DNA of 64,000 bases from Pagrus major (GCF_040436345.1 NC_133230.1:5973297-6037296); one strand, 5' to 3'. Positions 25,404 to 35,765 are shown, numbered from the stretch's first letter. Notes: generated by a model from the sequence alone, not told the origin. Program-made: numbers and translations.

Positions 25404-27514
25404 TTAATTACCTCAGCGACGACCGCTAAAGTGCTTTAAAAAGATAAAAAACAGTTGTTTCAAGAGTAGGATGACATGCTCTCTGCAGAATAAGCTCCAT
25501 CAGTCACACCATCCCCGATCACATCAAACCAGGCTGATTGTAAAAGTGAATCGTCAGCGTGCAGCCACACTTTTCCATTTTGCGAGTCACAACGTCGCCA
25601 CATGATTGATGGTGACACTGACAGGAAGGTGAGTGAAGGTAAATAATGAAATCCACTCTGCGAGATGGTTTGCCAGTTGGCCTGAGACGGACCTGCAGCA
25701 GAAACAGATTTATAGTTTATATAAAAAGGCTCAGTTTATAGTGCAGCAGCGGTTGCGATAGTGGTTAAACTGGAACTTTATGAATGGGTTGATGTTTTTG
25801 AGTATTTGTTCATTTTTCAGCTGTATTTAAGTCCCAAGCCACGTTTCCACCACAGCAACTTGACTAGGAACCTTTGGAGGAACTTGTTTCCACCACAGGG
25901 TCTAAATTAAGTTACAGTTAGTTTATTTTAGCCACCATTGTTAAAAATCTCTAGTGGCTTTTCGCTGTACATTAGTCTTCTCAGATAATATCAAGGTTTC
26001 AAGGTATATGGTATCATACAGCAGGGCAGGCAAGACCCGGCCTTCTCTGCTCCTCATTGGCTCTCACGATGATACTGATACACATTTCCGTGCTCCATCA
26101 TGGTCCTGGTGCTCCAAGCTAAATTTATTCACTGTCCAATCTGGAAAGTGGTGGACCAAACAAACAAACACTGCCATCATAGGTGCTTCCTCACACAGCC
26201 ATCAGAGAGGATCGTTTATTAAAAAATCCTGTAGATTAATTGTGTAATTATACAGAACTTTGCTGCTGAACAACTTTCCCGTTTAAATGAAAACAAGGCC
26301 AGCAGAAAACCACACAGACCAGAGCGAGCTCAATGAACAACAACAGAAACCGCTACACCAGCAGCGGAGCCATCTGCGTTCACTTTACACTGCAGAACAA
26401 TGAAACAGCCCGCTGCCGGGCCGGGCCGGGCCAGGCCGCAGAGATCTGTATGTGCCCGATTAATCAAAGCCAGGAGGGCAGCTTCAGCTGAGCGTACAGC
26501 AGCTTTTACCAAGCATCTGCTCAGTGTTTCACACGTGCACACACTACACCCTCACTGCAGTGAACATCAGAGGGGCCTGCAGCGGCCTGGTACAGCAGGG
26601 GAATCCCTACCATCACCTTCCACCTCCTCTACCCGCAGAAAGATTAAACCCTGTTTAACAGAGCGCGAGCAGAAGGCTACTCGGGCTGAAGTGACAGCAC
26701 TGATTAGAGATCCACCCTGGGGACCGGCTCCCCTCTTAATCCAGGGGGAATAACACCACTCAGGAGAAATGGGAAGTCCCTCGAGGAACAAATTGAAGGA
26801 AATGTGAGCTGTAGCTTCACATTTGGGACGTTAAGTGCCACTGAACATTTCCTGTCACCTGCTCCCTGGAGTGTAGGGCAGTGATATACTGGGAGATTTT
26901 GAAATGGATATTCCTGTCTGCTGTTTGTCTTTCTCTTGCACTGTGCATCAGTCATTCCCCCCTGTTTTATACATGGAATCACATTTTTAAAACATATTTT
27001 ACTCTTTTAAATCCTGTTATATGTTTTTTATTTTCCTTCTGCTTCTTGTCTGAATGCCTTTAGTGTCTGATGCCATGTCGTTAAAAGGTGCAACACAAAT
27101 AATATTACAAACACAGCTAAAGATTAGTACAAGAGTGACATCTGCTGGCAAGGACCAGAGCTCTTTATATTGTCAGACATTTAATTTTTTTAATGAACAT
27201 GATATTGAGTATCAGACAATGCTACGCAGTAACATGCAAATCACTGTCCTGTTTCTTAAAAATCCTAATTGATCATACTGACATTGTACAACCTGGTTTA
27301 TTCAAGTCCTGAACAAGTTTATACTTATATTTGTATATATTTCTGAAGGAAATATCATACTTTTACTGATTTCTTTTTGGATTAAGATATGATACAAGAC
27401 CCACAGTTAAATGTATACAATATTTACCAATTGGTTATATTTATATGGTTATTATAGTTATTCATGGGTTGAATACCGCTCCTTGTTGTAGCTTTAGGTT
27501 TTATCTTAAGTTGT

Positions 27515-27586
27515 TATTGAGTATTTTTACATTGCTGTAGTGGTACTTTTATTAAGTACATCATCTGTATACTTCTTCCACTACTG
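27515..27586 (-). repeat. Dispersed repeat family H, reverse copy
   Basis: Reads TATTTTTACATTGCTGTAG, then TACTTTTATTAAGTAC and ends ACTTCTTCCACTACTG, the reverse complement of the family H start. Confidence 0.65.
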
Positions 27587-28847
27587 CTGCAGTATGTACC
27601 AACCTTCAGTGTACAAATTTGTCTCTGCAAAACTCTGATGCTTGTTTTTCCTGGAGCTGTCCGAGCACCATCTTTAACTTGAAATCTCTTCCTGCTCTGA
27701 GCAACTCTTGTGTTTCCTGGAGGTTCATATTTCTGTTATTTGACTATCGAAAGCAACAGAAGTGACACAAGTGAGCCAGTGAGTCAGAGTTAACCCTTTA
27801 TTTAAAGAAATGTTCAAACAATGAAGGAGCACAGCCGGCTCAGAGTAAAGTGTGAATGCTACAAGCTGTTAATAGTGGTCGGGTAAAAAAAACCAACAAC
27901 AAAAAAGAAAAAAAAAACCTGTTTTAACCGTCTCCGAAATGAGCAGTTCATTTATTTTGAGGAGGAAGCAGGATAAAAATAACACCAGTCATCATAAGCA
28001 AAAGAGTGAAATGTGTACTAAAAACACTGCTCTCTCGCTCGCTTTGTCGCTCTCTCTCTCTCACACACTCAAACACACACACACACTGAAATGGATACAG
28101 GCAGCTTTAAGTGGCATTAATATCTGAAAAAGATGCAGCCATGTGTTTATGATTTCAATGAGGGAAACCAACGTACACAAAATGGCACTCGTTTAGATAA
28201 ATGTAACCTCTGAAGTCGAGGTTTAATTAACTTTGAGCCTTAAAATAAGTGACTACGTGGTTAGATCCAGTTAAAACAAGATTAATTACGCCTCCCTTCG
28301 TCAAGAAGACAGCTTCATTCAAGTCCTCTCTCACTGTCCCACCGAGCGGAGCAGCGTTCGGACGGATATGCCAGACTTTTCTCTGCATGTGACAATTTAT
28401 AAAAAGGAGCTCCAGTCCCTAAATTGCTTCTCTTTTTTAAAAATTGTACTCTACTGTCGACCCGCTGACAGGTCCACAACACATCTGGGTTCTTTCAGCG
28501 AACATCCTTTAATAATAAGAGAATCAAAAGTAAACAATATCAACAAAAAAAATAAAATAAAACCTCACATTGATTGATTATATGATACATTACACAGACA
28601 TACAGTATCTACACAACAACATTCACCAGGCTTTTGATCTGAGGTGAATATTGTTTCTTTTTTAAATTCAGCGTCTACCTTGTGCGATCTAGTTTCCTGC
28701 TCAGTGAAGTGAAAAGCTTTTGGTGTTATTACTGAGCGAACACACACATGCTGTAGTAAGGGTTCCTGCCCCATATGTACCTGTGCAGAGAGGACGCACA
28801 CATTACAGACAAGAGGAAAATAAAGATTTAAATCTCCCTGTCCTGTG

Positions 28848-29345
28848 TTTAAAGGATAAATTCAACCAGGAACAATGAAAATTCGGTCGTTAACTACTCG
28901 TTGTCAAGCCGATGGAAAGTCAGGGGAAGTTTCGGCGTCCACAAAACTTTCCTGCAGCAAAACAGCGTCGTCTTAAACAACTTCAGTAGAAGGGGACTTG
29001 TGTTAAAATGTAAAGAATCAGCTGAACAGCTCATCTGGCGTGGTCCAAGTCTCCTGAAGCCCAGAGTGTCCGATTTGATCTGAAGCCGTTAATAACACCT
29101 GGCTGAATCTTCACTGTACCTGCCAATCTGAAAGTGTTAGCGTCTGAAATGGGTACGAATAAAAAAATACCTTCTCAAATTAATTTTGTTTACGAAGTCT
29201 TGGATTACGCCGAATAAGTTGTATGGAGCTATTTTATGGTTGTTTTTGGTGCTGTCCCCATCTCCTTCTGTTATTTAGAAGAATGCTGCAACACTGCTGT
29301 GGAAACTTCACCTGACTTTAGTTATTGTTTTCAATTTTATCCCAT
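28848..29345. mobile_element. Palindromic foldback element (family E, copy 1)
   Basis: The left half (about 28848-29065) and the right half (about 29195-29345) are diverged reverse complements. CTTAAACAACTTCAGTAGAA with GGGGACTTG on the left pairs with TCCCCATCTCCTTCTGTTAT on the right. GGTCCAAGTCTCC on the left pairs with the GAAGTCTTGGATTACG region on the right. The start TTTAAAGGATAAATTCAACC matches a common fish MITE-like repeat. No protein is coded. It lies downstream of TMX1. Confidence 0.65.
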
Positions 29346-30472
29346 AAATAGCCGTTTTTACTCCGCTAACACTTAGAGAGTGTCAAATTACTGCTAATTC
29401 ACACCAAACATTTGCTTCTGCTCCCGCTTCACATTAAAAGCATCACTCCGGCGACTCCAGGGCGTGGCTTTCATTGTGCAGCCACACATTCGTCACCTCG
29501 GTTAGCACTGACCGCAAACCGTTTATCAAAAATGCGAAACAAGACGGCGGTCATGTTCGGCAACATTTTTGTTCTTGGCTCTTAAATGAGCTGCAGGTGA
29601 CGCCTCCTACTCCTCAACAAGGGAACCGACTCTACTTTGTCCTGTTGTGTGGAAATCTCCTCACGCTGACGGCAGCACGACATCAGATTGCAGCTGTAGT
29701 TATTATCAGCGTTACTAAAACAATACAAGTCTGTTTGGTTTCCCTGTAACTCACACAAACGTTGCACTTCTCTTGCATTTCGGAAAAAATATCTGCTCGA
29801 GTGTTTGCTGTAGTATTAAAGCACACTTGCTGTTACCACGGTAACCACAGGTGTAATCAACCAGGAGTGAGGTCTTCAGGATTACAACTGTAACATCTCG
29901 GGGCCGTTTCTTCCCCCATTAAACTGTACACTGAATGTTGAACGGAGTGTGAACGTTGTCAGGTTGGGTTGAACCGTCCGGCTTTGTTAAGTATACGTAA
30001 CATAAAATAACTGTGTGTATGCAGTAGCTGAATAGTAAAATTTAACAAAATAAACCTCAAACAAACCTGGTATAATGAATCAAGAGATAAACATATAATA
30101 ACACATGACTCTTTAAAAAACGATGCATAGCATAAACAACATTGCAAAATCCATCTCTGCTGCACTTCATACCTAAACCTCAGCCAGGCGACGTGTTTCC
30201 ACAGGTGTCGGGAGTGCTTGTTCCAGGTGGAGCCCGGTGGTGAGAGTCTTGAAGCGATCCCGTTAAAAACAAGGGAAGGAGAAGAAAAGAAGCGAGGGGG
30301 CCCAAAGGAGGAGGAGGAGGAGGAGGAGGAGGAGGAGGAGGAGGAGGAGGAGAAGGGGAGGTTAGGGGGAGATTTAGGGCTCCCTGCTGTAAACACTGCT
30401 GCTCAAGACCAAGGCTCCTCCGACTCCGCTGACTCCACGCTCTTCTTAAAGGAGTAGGGGTCTTGCGACTCT
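29346..30472. other. TMX1 3' flank / probable 3' UTR
   Basis: Non-coding sequence downstream of the TMX1 stop on the minus strand, including the GGA tract. No AATAAA on the minus strand could be tied to this transcript with confidence, so the UTR end is not placed. Confidence 0.4.
30307..30352 (-). repeat. (GGA)n / (TCC)n microsatellite in the TMX1 3' UTR
   Basis: About 15 uninterrupted GGA triplets on the plus strand, read as TCC in the TMX1 transcript, about 120 bases past the stop codon. A plus-strand open frame across it (30218-30457, poly-Glu) comes only from this triplet repeat and is not a gene. Confidence 0.9.
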
Positions 30473-30705
30473 CTAAGTGTCCTCCTCGTCGTCCTCGTCG
30501 TCACGGTTGCCCACCACCCTCTTCCTCAGAGCTTCATCAGAGAAACCGTGTCCCTTTGGTTCTGGGCGGCCCTCTGGGGAGCCTCTCCTCCTCCTCCACA
30601 CATCATCCTGCTCGTCCTCCTCTTCATCGTCGTCTTCCTCGCCGTCGGCTTCGTGTTCGTCCTCTTGTTGTTGGAGTAACCTCGCCTGCTGCAGTGACTG
30701 TTTTT
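30473..30705 (-). CDS. tmx1: TMX1 coding exon 8 (acidic cytosolic tail and stop)
   Basis: Codes for residues 237-313 and TAG (30475-30473). It has a Gln-rich start, an acidic run at 251-271, four arginines at 274-277, a block resembling the human tail end (FSDEALRKR), then a second acidic run DDEDDEED at 305-312 before the final Thr. The acceptor is a long T tract ending CTGCAG. The tail looks more acidic than I recall for the human protein, and no KKXX or KDEL retrieval signal ends it. Confidence 0.92.
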
Positions 30706-33700
30706 CTGCAGAAAAAACAGTCAGTGATGCTCAAATTATTCTACTCTGTGCATCTCTTTGGTCATTTCTGTATAAAAAGTAAATGTGTAAGAGATAGTAA
30801 AGGAGTATTACGTATAATCACACATGAAACTTACTCTGGTAGTAATCCGGAGAGGAGAATCGTCGCGAGGGGAAGACAAAATCTGCGATGAACACCAGTA
30901 GCTGCAAAGACAAGCCGACGATAACCGTTAATTTACTGGCAATAAATGTGCTTATGAACACGGTAAGAGCATTAACTGTGGTTTTACTGGTTTAAAAAAG
31001 TTCTGTAAAATTACTCACCAGTCCCAAGGCGAGACCCGAGAACAGAGTGGCCAGGCCAAAGATAACATAGGAGCCCCAAACAGGAATGCCCAGCTGCTCG
31101 GTCATGTAGTTATGACAACGCTGGAAAACACACGTAATCAGTCAATAACAGCAAATATAATGGTCTCAGCTACATGTAAGATAAATTTCATTTCTTCCTG
31201 TCTATCGGGTCAGCCCTGTTTCCTGCTTTTTGTGATTTCCTCATGCAGTTTCACACTGAGCAGCAAATTTCTTCTCTAAACGGACTGTGAGGGAAGTGAA
31301 ATAAATAAATGTATTAACCTACATGTTTACAGTCAGCGCTACCAAGAGTGAAATCCTCACTTACCCGGATAAACATGGAGAGCTTGAACAAAGCGGACAT
31401 CGAATTCATTCTGCCAAAAGAGGACAAAACGACAGCATGTAATTCATCAGGGATTTGTCAAACTGTAACAACAATACAAAGCCTGAACACAAAAAAAACT
31501 ACAAGGAGGGGGCGTTTGTGGTTTAAACCAACAGAAAGACACTAAAAATAGAGCAGAAGGTATCTGATGTTGTTTTCTGTTATTTCAAAAAGAGATACAA
31601 CCAGTGTACTTTCACTATGATGCCAAAAGAAAATACTATCTTTATTATCACCGTGGAAAACTGAAAAAGGTGAGGCTGTAGCATTATGTCTGTAATGCTG
31701 AGTAACGATTCACATTTAATAAATTCATGCCACATTTTGGTGCCTGAGAGAGCAAGACTGCATCAGTCCTGCAGCCTGTTCGAGTCACAGTGTGTCTGGG
31801 TAATGGTGAGCTGAAAACTGTCACAGGTGTGGCTACTATTTTTAAAAACCTTGACACAGACAACACCCCTGATGCAATAATTGGTAATGCAAGGTTGGCC
31901 AGGACAACCTGACAAACCTGAGGAAACACCTGCTCAAAGATAAAATATATCTAGAATCTAAAGAGTGTGATTCTGTGTTTGTCAGCCTGAAAGCCACAGT
32001 AGCTGCGGCTAACAGCAGTCAGCGCAGAAGAAGTTCATCCATTCGTGAAGACCGAAACCTAAATGAGGCTTCGACAACGTCATCAACAACTAGCTAGATA
32101 AGATGTTGTAGACCCAACCCTGGTTACCCCATCATCATGACCAACTCACAGAATGGAAGATGGCCCCAACCAAGAGGAGACCGGCTCGACCGCTGTCCAT
32201 TTCTGCTCATCCACAAAGCTGAGGAAGTCATCTTTAGTGCGAGCTCCCTGGTACTTCCTGAAGACGCCGTCCTTACAGCTTAAAGCACAAAACAAAAACA
32301 CGCTGCTGAATTCTGTCACTTTAAGGAATAGTGCAGTGTTTTTTTATTTGATGCGCATGATCCACATTTTCTGTAATGGAAATCTCATTAGGTGAGATGT
32401 TCTTTCAGCACTATTTCTGTCCTCAATGTTGGCAAGAAATAGTGCTGAAAAACCTGGATGATGATCAAGAAAATGAATCAGCAAAAATCTTGAGACTCGA
32501 TTAACCATTTAGGTCTTTTATCAAGCAAGTATCCTTCACTGGTTCCAGCTGTTTTAAACAAGTTTATTAATTTAATGACCAGTTGGATTCAGGACTGCAG
32601 TTCCACTTCATCACTTCCTGTCATTTATAGATTGAATGGTTAACATAATAAATGCTTGATCAATCAATAAACATTCACTGCACGCCTTGACAGAAGCCAT
32701 TTTGTAACCCGAACCCTGTGACATAAAAAACTTCACAGAAGAGCTAATAGTATACTGATACTTAGTTGAACCCACTAGCCTATTTTCTTTCAACATGGTG
32801 TACATTAGCAACACAAAAGAGGAAGCAATAAAAACCACAAAATAACCAAGAACTTACTGGTAAATAGTAGGAAGGGAGGTGATGATGAATCGCCCACTCA
32901 GACCTACAGAAGGAGCAGACGGGTGCTGTCAGTGTGCAGGAAGGAACAGTGTGACTCATATCTAAACTGAAAGGGCTCGCAGACTTGGCAGACGGTCTGA
33001 ATTAATGTCTGAAAGCAGCTACAGAGCACCGCTGGCAACCATTAGTATTAATATTTCATACAGAGCAACACACAATAAAGCAAAAATACTGCAGCCTCGA
33101 CATGAATAACACTTTGTTGAATCTCATTATCCAATTTCTTGTCTTCGAATGCGAAAAATGCAATGTGAGTTGTAATGAGCAGGGAGCTTGTACAAAAAAT
33201 CTTTAATGCAATTTGTGTTTTAATGGTGCAGCGAAAAGACTGCAATTTAGATCCATCATTTTTAGCCAGATCGCCCACCCTCCCCTGCCTTAATTTAAGC
33301 TGTAATATGTTTTTTTTTGTTGAGCCTGTTTCAGAGAGGTGTTGACTTAACTATAAAGGGATTTTGAAGGCCGTAGATTGCAGTGCTGTTGAATTATCGT
33401 GTTATATACTGAGGAATGTTTCTTATATTTGGTCCAAGGTCATCATCAATAGAAAAAGGGTGGACAAAGTATTAGAAACACATCTTATCTGGTTGTTGCA
33501 GTCAGCAGAGTGTATAGTAAATTACAGTACAAATACTGACTACAGCGTCAAACTAAACAGTGGCTGCAAGGAGACCCTTTCTTGGAAAATAGGCAACATA
33601 TGCAGTTTCAACAGGACATTATCAGCCTCATCTAGCTGGTGTTTGTGCTGCTTTGCACTGCTATTTAGTACAGTAGAGATATCCAGCCCTGGCTTGAAAG

Positions 33701-34478
33701 CTTTGTTTTGTTATGCATAACAAATAAAACATGGTGCCAGGCAGCAGGGAAATGTCATTCAGGCCTACCGGGCTGATCCGTCACGTCCACCTTGGCTATG
33801 TTGACCCCCATGTCCTCCCCCCAGTCCGCAAACTCCTTCCACACCGGCTGGAGCTGCTGGCATGCGGGGCACCAGGGTGCGTAGCTGAGGGGTGAGACAT
33901 TTCACAGGTGAGGCTTCAGGAAAGACTGCACAATCAACTCACATGAAGGTGTAGATAAGCAGAGTGCACCAGCTGAAATGTACTGATGACCTGATTAGCT
34001 GCTTGTGTACTTTCTTAGCATACAACTCTGGTAAGCTGGTTAACAGTTAGCTAAAGATAGCTGGTAGCATAGCGACACATTTTAACAACTTGTCAGGACT
34101 AAATTACAACAGACACGATAACAATCAGATAAGACGGAGCAATTAGGCTTGAATTTGAAGGTAAGCGGCAAACCGTGCCCCCGTTTCCACGAGCTCAAAA
34201 TAGCTAAGTTAAATGACAGCTAGCTAGCTAGCTAGTCTGTTAGCCGCTAGCAATGGACGTTAGCAGGACACTGACAATTCAATCATCCATTCTCCGGACA
34301 GGATTTCCTCCCAGTTCTCGTCGGTCACTTCTCTGAGGCTGTCCCGCTTTGCAGAAGCCGGCAGCGACGTTAGACACATCACCGTAAATAAACAGCATAT
34401 CCACGAGCGGCGTTTTGTTCGCCGCGTTAGAGGAAACATTGTTGAGCCTGAGCTCCTGCCTGCTAGCAAACACGCCAT
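30473..34478 (-). CDS. tmx1: TMX1, thioredoxin-related transmembrane protein 1 (8 coding exons)
   Basis: ER membrane thiol-disulfide oxidoreductase of the PDI family. Joined exons 34478-34276, 33884-33769, 32903-32858, 32278-32150, 31410-31365, 31120-31019, 30901-30835 and 30705-30473 give 942 nt, or 313 residues plus TAG, with every junction in frame and every intron GT-AG. Seen in the protein: a hydrophobic signal segment at about 26-39 with likely cleavage after Ala43; a luminal thioredoxin domain at about 46-165 with active site WCPAC (Cys73, Cys76) and the usual proline in LPTIY (Pro118); a membrane span at about 196-220; then a cytosolic tail with acidic runs at 251-271 and 305-312. From memory the human protein is about 280 residues and shares DENW, YAPWCPAC, SGRFIIT and the exon order. 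The juxtamembrane Cys pair of human TMX1 is Phe222 and Phe224 here. Met1 has a good start context; Met14 is an alternative that leaves a tidier signal peptide. Confidence 0.96.
30835..30901 (-). CDS. tmx1: TMX1 coding exon 7 (end of span, juxtamembrane)
   Basis: Codes for residues 215-236 and one base of codon 237: end of the membrane helix (LLVFIAD), then FVFPSRRFSSPDYYQ. Human TMX1 has D-C-L-C-P-S at this point, so both juxtamembrane cysteines are phenylalanine here. The acceptor ends CTTTGCAG and the donor is CAGA|GTAAGT. Confidence 0.92.
31019..31120 (-). CDS. tmx1: TMX1 coding exon 6 (membrane span)
   Basis: Codes for residues 181-214: luminal CHNYM, then most of the transmembrane helix (WGSYVIFGLATLFSGLALGL). 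The acceptor ends TTTTCCAG and the donor is CTG|GTGAGT. It holds exactly 34 codons. Confidence 0.94.
31365..31410 (-). CDS. tmx1: TMX1 coding exon 5
   Basis: A 46-nt exon coding for residues 165-180 (LMNSMSALFKLSMFIR), a juxtamembrane luminal segment that closely matches human TMX1. The acceptor ends TTGGCAG and the donor is CGG|GTAAGT. Confidence 0.93.
32150..32278 (-). CDS. tmx1: TMX1 coding exon 4
   Basis: Codes for residues 122-165: the end of the thioredoxin domain (CKDGVFRKYQGARTKDDF) and the linker EPVSSWLGPSSIL before the membrane. The acceptor ends GCTTTAAG and the donor is TTCT|GTGAGT. The exon is 129 nt and keeps phase 2 on both sides. Confidence 0.94.
32403..32450. repeat. Short perfect hairpin in TMX1 intron 3
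   Basis: 16-bp arms (32403-32418 and 32435-32450) are exact reverse complements, separated by a 16-base loop. It lies inside TMX1 intron 3. It could be a small structured RNA, a remnant of a foldback element, or chance; no known microRNA is recognised. Confidence 0.6.
32858..32903 (-). CDS. tmx1: TMX1 coding exon 3
   Basis: A 46-nt exon coding for residues 107-122 (LSGRFIITSLPTIY), including the thioredoxin-fold proline Pro118 that faces the active site. The acceptor ends CTGTAG and the donor is CCA|GTAAGT. Confidence 0.94.
33769..33884 (-). CDS. tmx1: TMX1 coding exon 2 (CPAC active site)
   Basis: Codes for residues 68-107 and carries the redox site W-C-P-A-C (Cys73, Cys76), followed by the WGEDMGVNIAKVDVTDQPG stretch typical of TMX1. 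The acceptor is a pyrimidine-rich tract ending CCCCTCAG; the donor is CCCG|GTAGGC. The CPAC sequence separates TMX1 from the CGHC proteins of the PDI group. Confidence 0.95.
34276..34478 (-). CDS. tmx1: TMX1 coding exon 1
   Basis: Codes for residues 1-67 and two bases of codon 68: the signal peptide and the start of the thioredoxin fold (EVTDENWEEIL, then GEWMIE). ATG at 34478 has A at -3 and G at +4. The donor reads TT|GTCAGT, which is off consensus at +3 and at the last exon base, but it is the only GT that joins in frame to the next exon to give the family motif E-F-Y-A-P-W. Confidence 0.93.
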
Positions 34479-34501
34479 GTTTGTTTGAGACAGCCCGCTC
34501 T

Positions 34502-34533
34502 CACTTCCGGTATGCGCCCTAACGTCTGAGTCA
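34502..34533 (-). promoter_or_regulatory. TMX1 promoter-proximal ETS and AP-1 motifs
   Basis: ACCGGAAGTG on the minus strand (34511-34502) is a full ETS/GABP-type site 24 bases before the TMX1 start codon. TGAGTCA at 34527-34533 is a consensus AP-1 site. The ETS position is typical of TATA-less housekeeping promoters, which fits a constitutive ER protein. No TATA box is seen nearby. Confidence 0.55.
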
Positions 34534-34534
34534 T

Positions 34535-34640
34535 TATTATATTATAATTTTTTTTAATTTTTTTTATTCATGTTATTATTATTATTCATGTTATTATTGT
34601 TGTTGTTGCTGTTATTATAATTAATAATAAATAAATTAGT
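34535..34640. repeat. AT-rich ATT-type low-complexity tract
   Basis: Imperfect runs of ATT/GTT triplets and T homopolymers between the TMX1 promoter motifs and the CTCF motif. Confidence 0.8.
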
Positions 34641-34677
34641 ACTATATCCCATGTTCATTTGTTGTAAACTGTTATTG

Positions 34678-34692
34678 CCAGCAGGGGGCGCC
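34678..34692 (+). promoter_or_regulatory. Full-consensus CTCF motif upstream of TMX1
   Basis: CCAGCAGGGGGCGCC fits all 15 positions of the classical CTCF core CCASYAGRKGGCRSY. It lies 200 bases upstream of the TMX1 start codon, on the side facing TRIM9. Binding is inferred from the motif alone. Confidence 0.6.
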
Positions 34693-34711
34693 ATCATCCC
34701 TAAAATAACTC

Positions 34712-34723
34712 AAAATGGCGGCT
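34712..34723 (+). promoter_or_regulatory. YY1-type motif
   Basis: AAAATGGCGGCT contains the ATGGCGGC core of YY1 sites. It lies 20 bases beyond the CTCF motif and about 235 bases upstream of the TMX1 start codon. Confidence 0.4.
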
Positions 34724-34784
34724 CATATCTGTTGCATGTGAGAGGAAATAATGGTATATAAATATATTACAGACTGTATATATA

Positions 34785-34925
34785 TATTTTGGTATTAGAG
34801 CCCACTGATACTGACTGATGCCAATATTAGGGAGTAAAAAAATCAATATATCAGCTTATATATACAACCGATATATGAATTGGGCTGTACCAGGTATATA
34901 TTCATTTATGGAGTTCTCTGTCCTG
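34785..34925. repeat. Possible dispersed repeat with TATA/ATCG-rich text
   Basis: The text around GAGCCCACTGATACTGACTG with repeated GATATAT/CAATATAT words resembles a fish MITE-like repeat I recall only loosely. No second copy was found in the window. Confidence 0.3.
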
Positions 34926-35639
34926 ATTGGATAAAGTGGGCAGGGATACCAGAAAGTGTATTTTCTATAGGAGGAACATGACTTACTATTTAACACTTAT
35001 TTTAATGTACATTTCTCACTTACAGCGGCTTTAAGTTCGGTCACATTCGCCCACTTCTTCCCTCACCATCTCACTCCCTGCCCGTAGTTATAGCAACAGC
35101 CGAAAAATGAAACTCACCGTCGCCGTGGATATCTGTAAGTATTCATCAGCTTGGAGGTCAAGGTTTGAGGGCCAGAATTATAAGTTTAACAGCATGTAAT
35201 CGATGTTTTGATCTAAGGAGGAACCACGTCCTTCGCTCAGAGTCTTCAAAGCTCTCCGCAGTGTTTTGAATTTTGCATCCGCAAGCGCAGAAATCCAATG
35301 AGAGCCGAGTTAAATCCATTTGATTTGACCTGAAGGTGAAGTGCAATCCTATTAGGCTCCACCGTCTAAGGAACGTCAAGCTTTATTTCCCCCCGACATT
35401 TTCATTTGTCTGAAAAACCTTGATGTAACTTTGAAGAAAATATCATGACTGCCAAATATATAAACATTCCCCCGGAGCCTGTCGGCCTGCCATATCTTCA
35501 AACACTTCATCTGCTACAGTGAACATCTGTCTTTCCATCTGATCACATTTCTTGTTGTGGTGACTGCAGATTAAGCACCCAACCACCTGTAGTTCTTTTA
35601 ATGTGGAGTAGTAGTTCACGACTGCGTTTCAACATCTCT

Positions 35640-35765
35640 AGCCGTGTTTGTGGCAACGAAAGCAGGTGTTTGAATCTAAAACATGATCTTCTCCTAACAC
35701 TAACCGAGTGGTATTTGTGCGTCAACGTAACCAGACCATAAACGCAGCCTTATCACAAGTTGAAT
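35640..35765 (-). repeat. Dispersed repeat family B, reverse partial copy
   Basis: AAACATGATCTTCTCCTAAC, then GTAACCAGACCATAAACGCA and TTATCACAAGTTG. The same AACCAGACCATAA and TCACAAG phrases occur at 22690-22735. Confidence 0.55.

Larger units (their letters stand above)
22936..28847. other. Non-coding, no gene seen
   Basis: No supported gene. It includes the reverse family C piece (24140-24240), a short family G start at 25361-25403, a GGGCC-rich patch at about 26416-26436, the reverse family H copy, and a CT/CA simple repeat at 28049-28086. Short open frames here lack motifs. Confidence 0.5.

Noticed and set aside
30218..30457. Plus-strand open frame rich in glutamate.
   Set aside because: Product of the GGA tract in the TMX1 3' UTR.
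31775..31800. GTTCGAGTC phrase resembling a tRNA B-box.
   Set aside because: No A-box or cloverleaf could be formed around it; it lies in a TMX1 intron.
34279..34473. 64-codon minus-strand frame beginning M-F-A-S-R-Q over TMX1 exon 1.
   Set aside because: A different frame from the one that gives DENW and joins to the CPAC exon.
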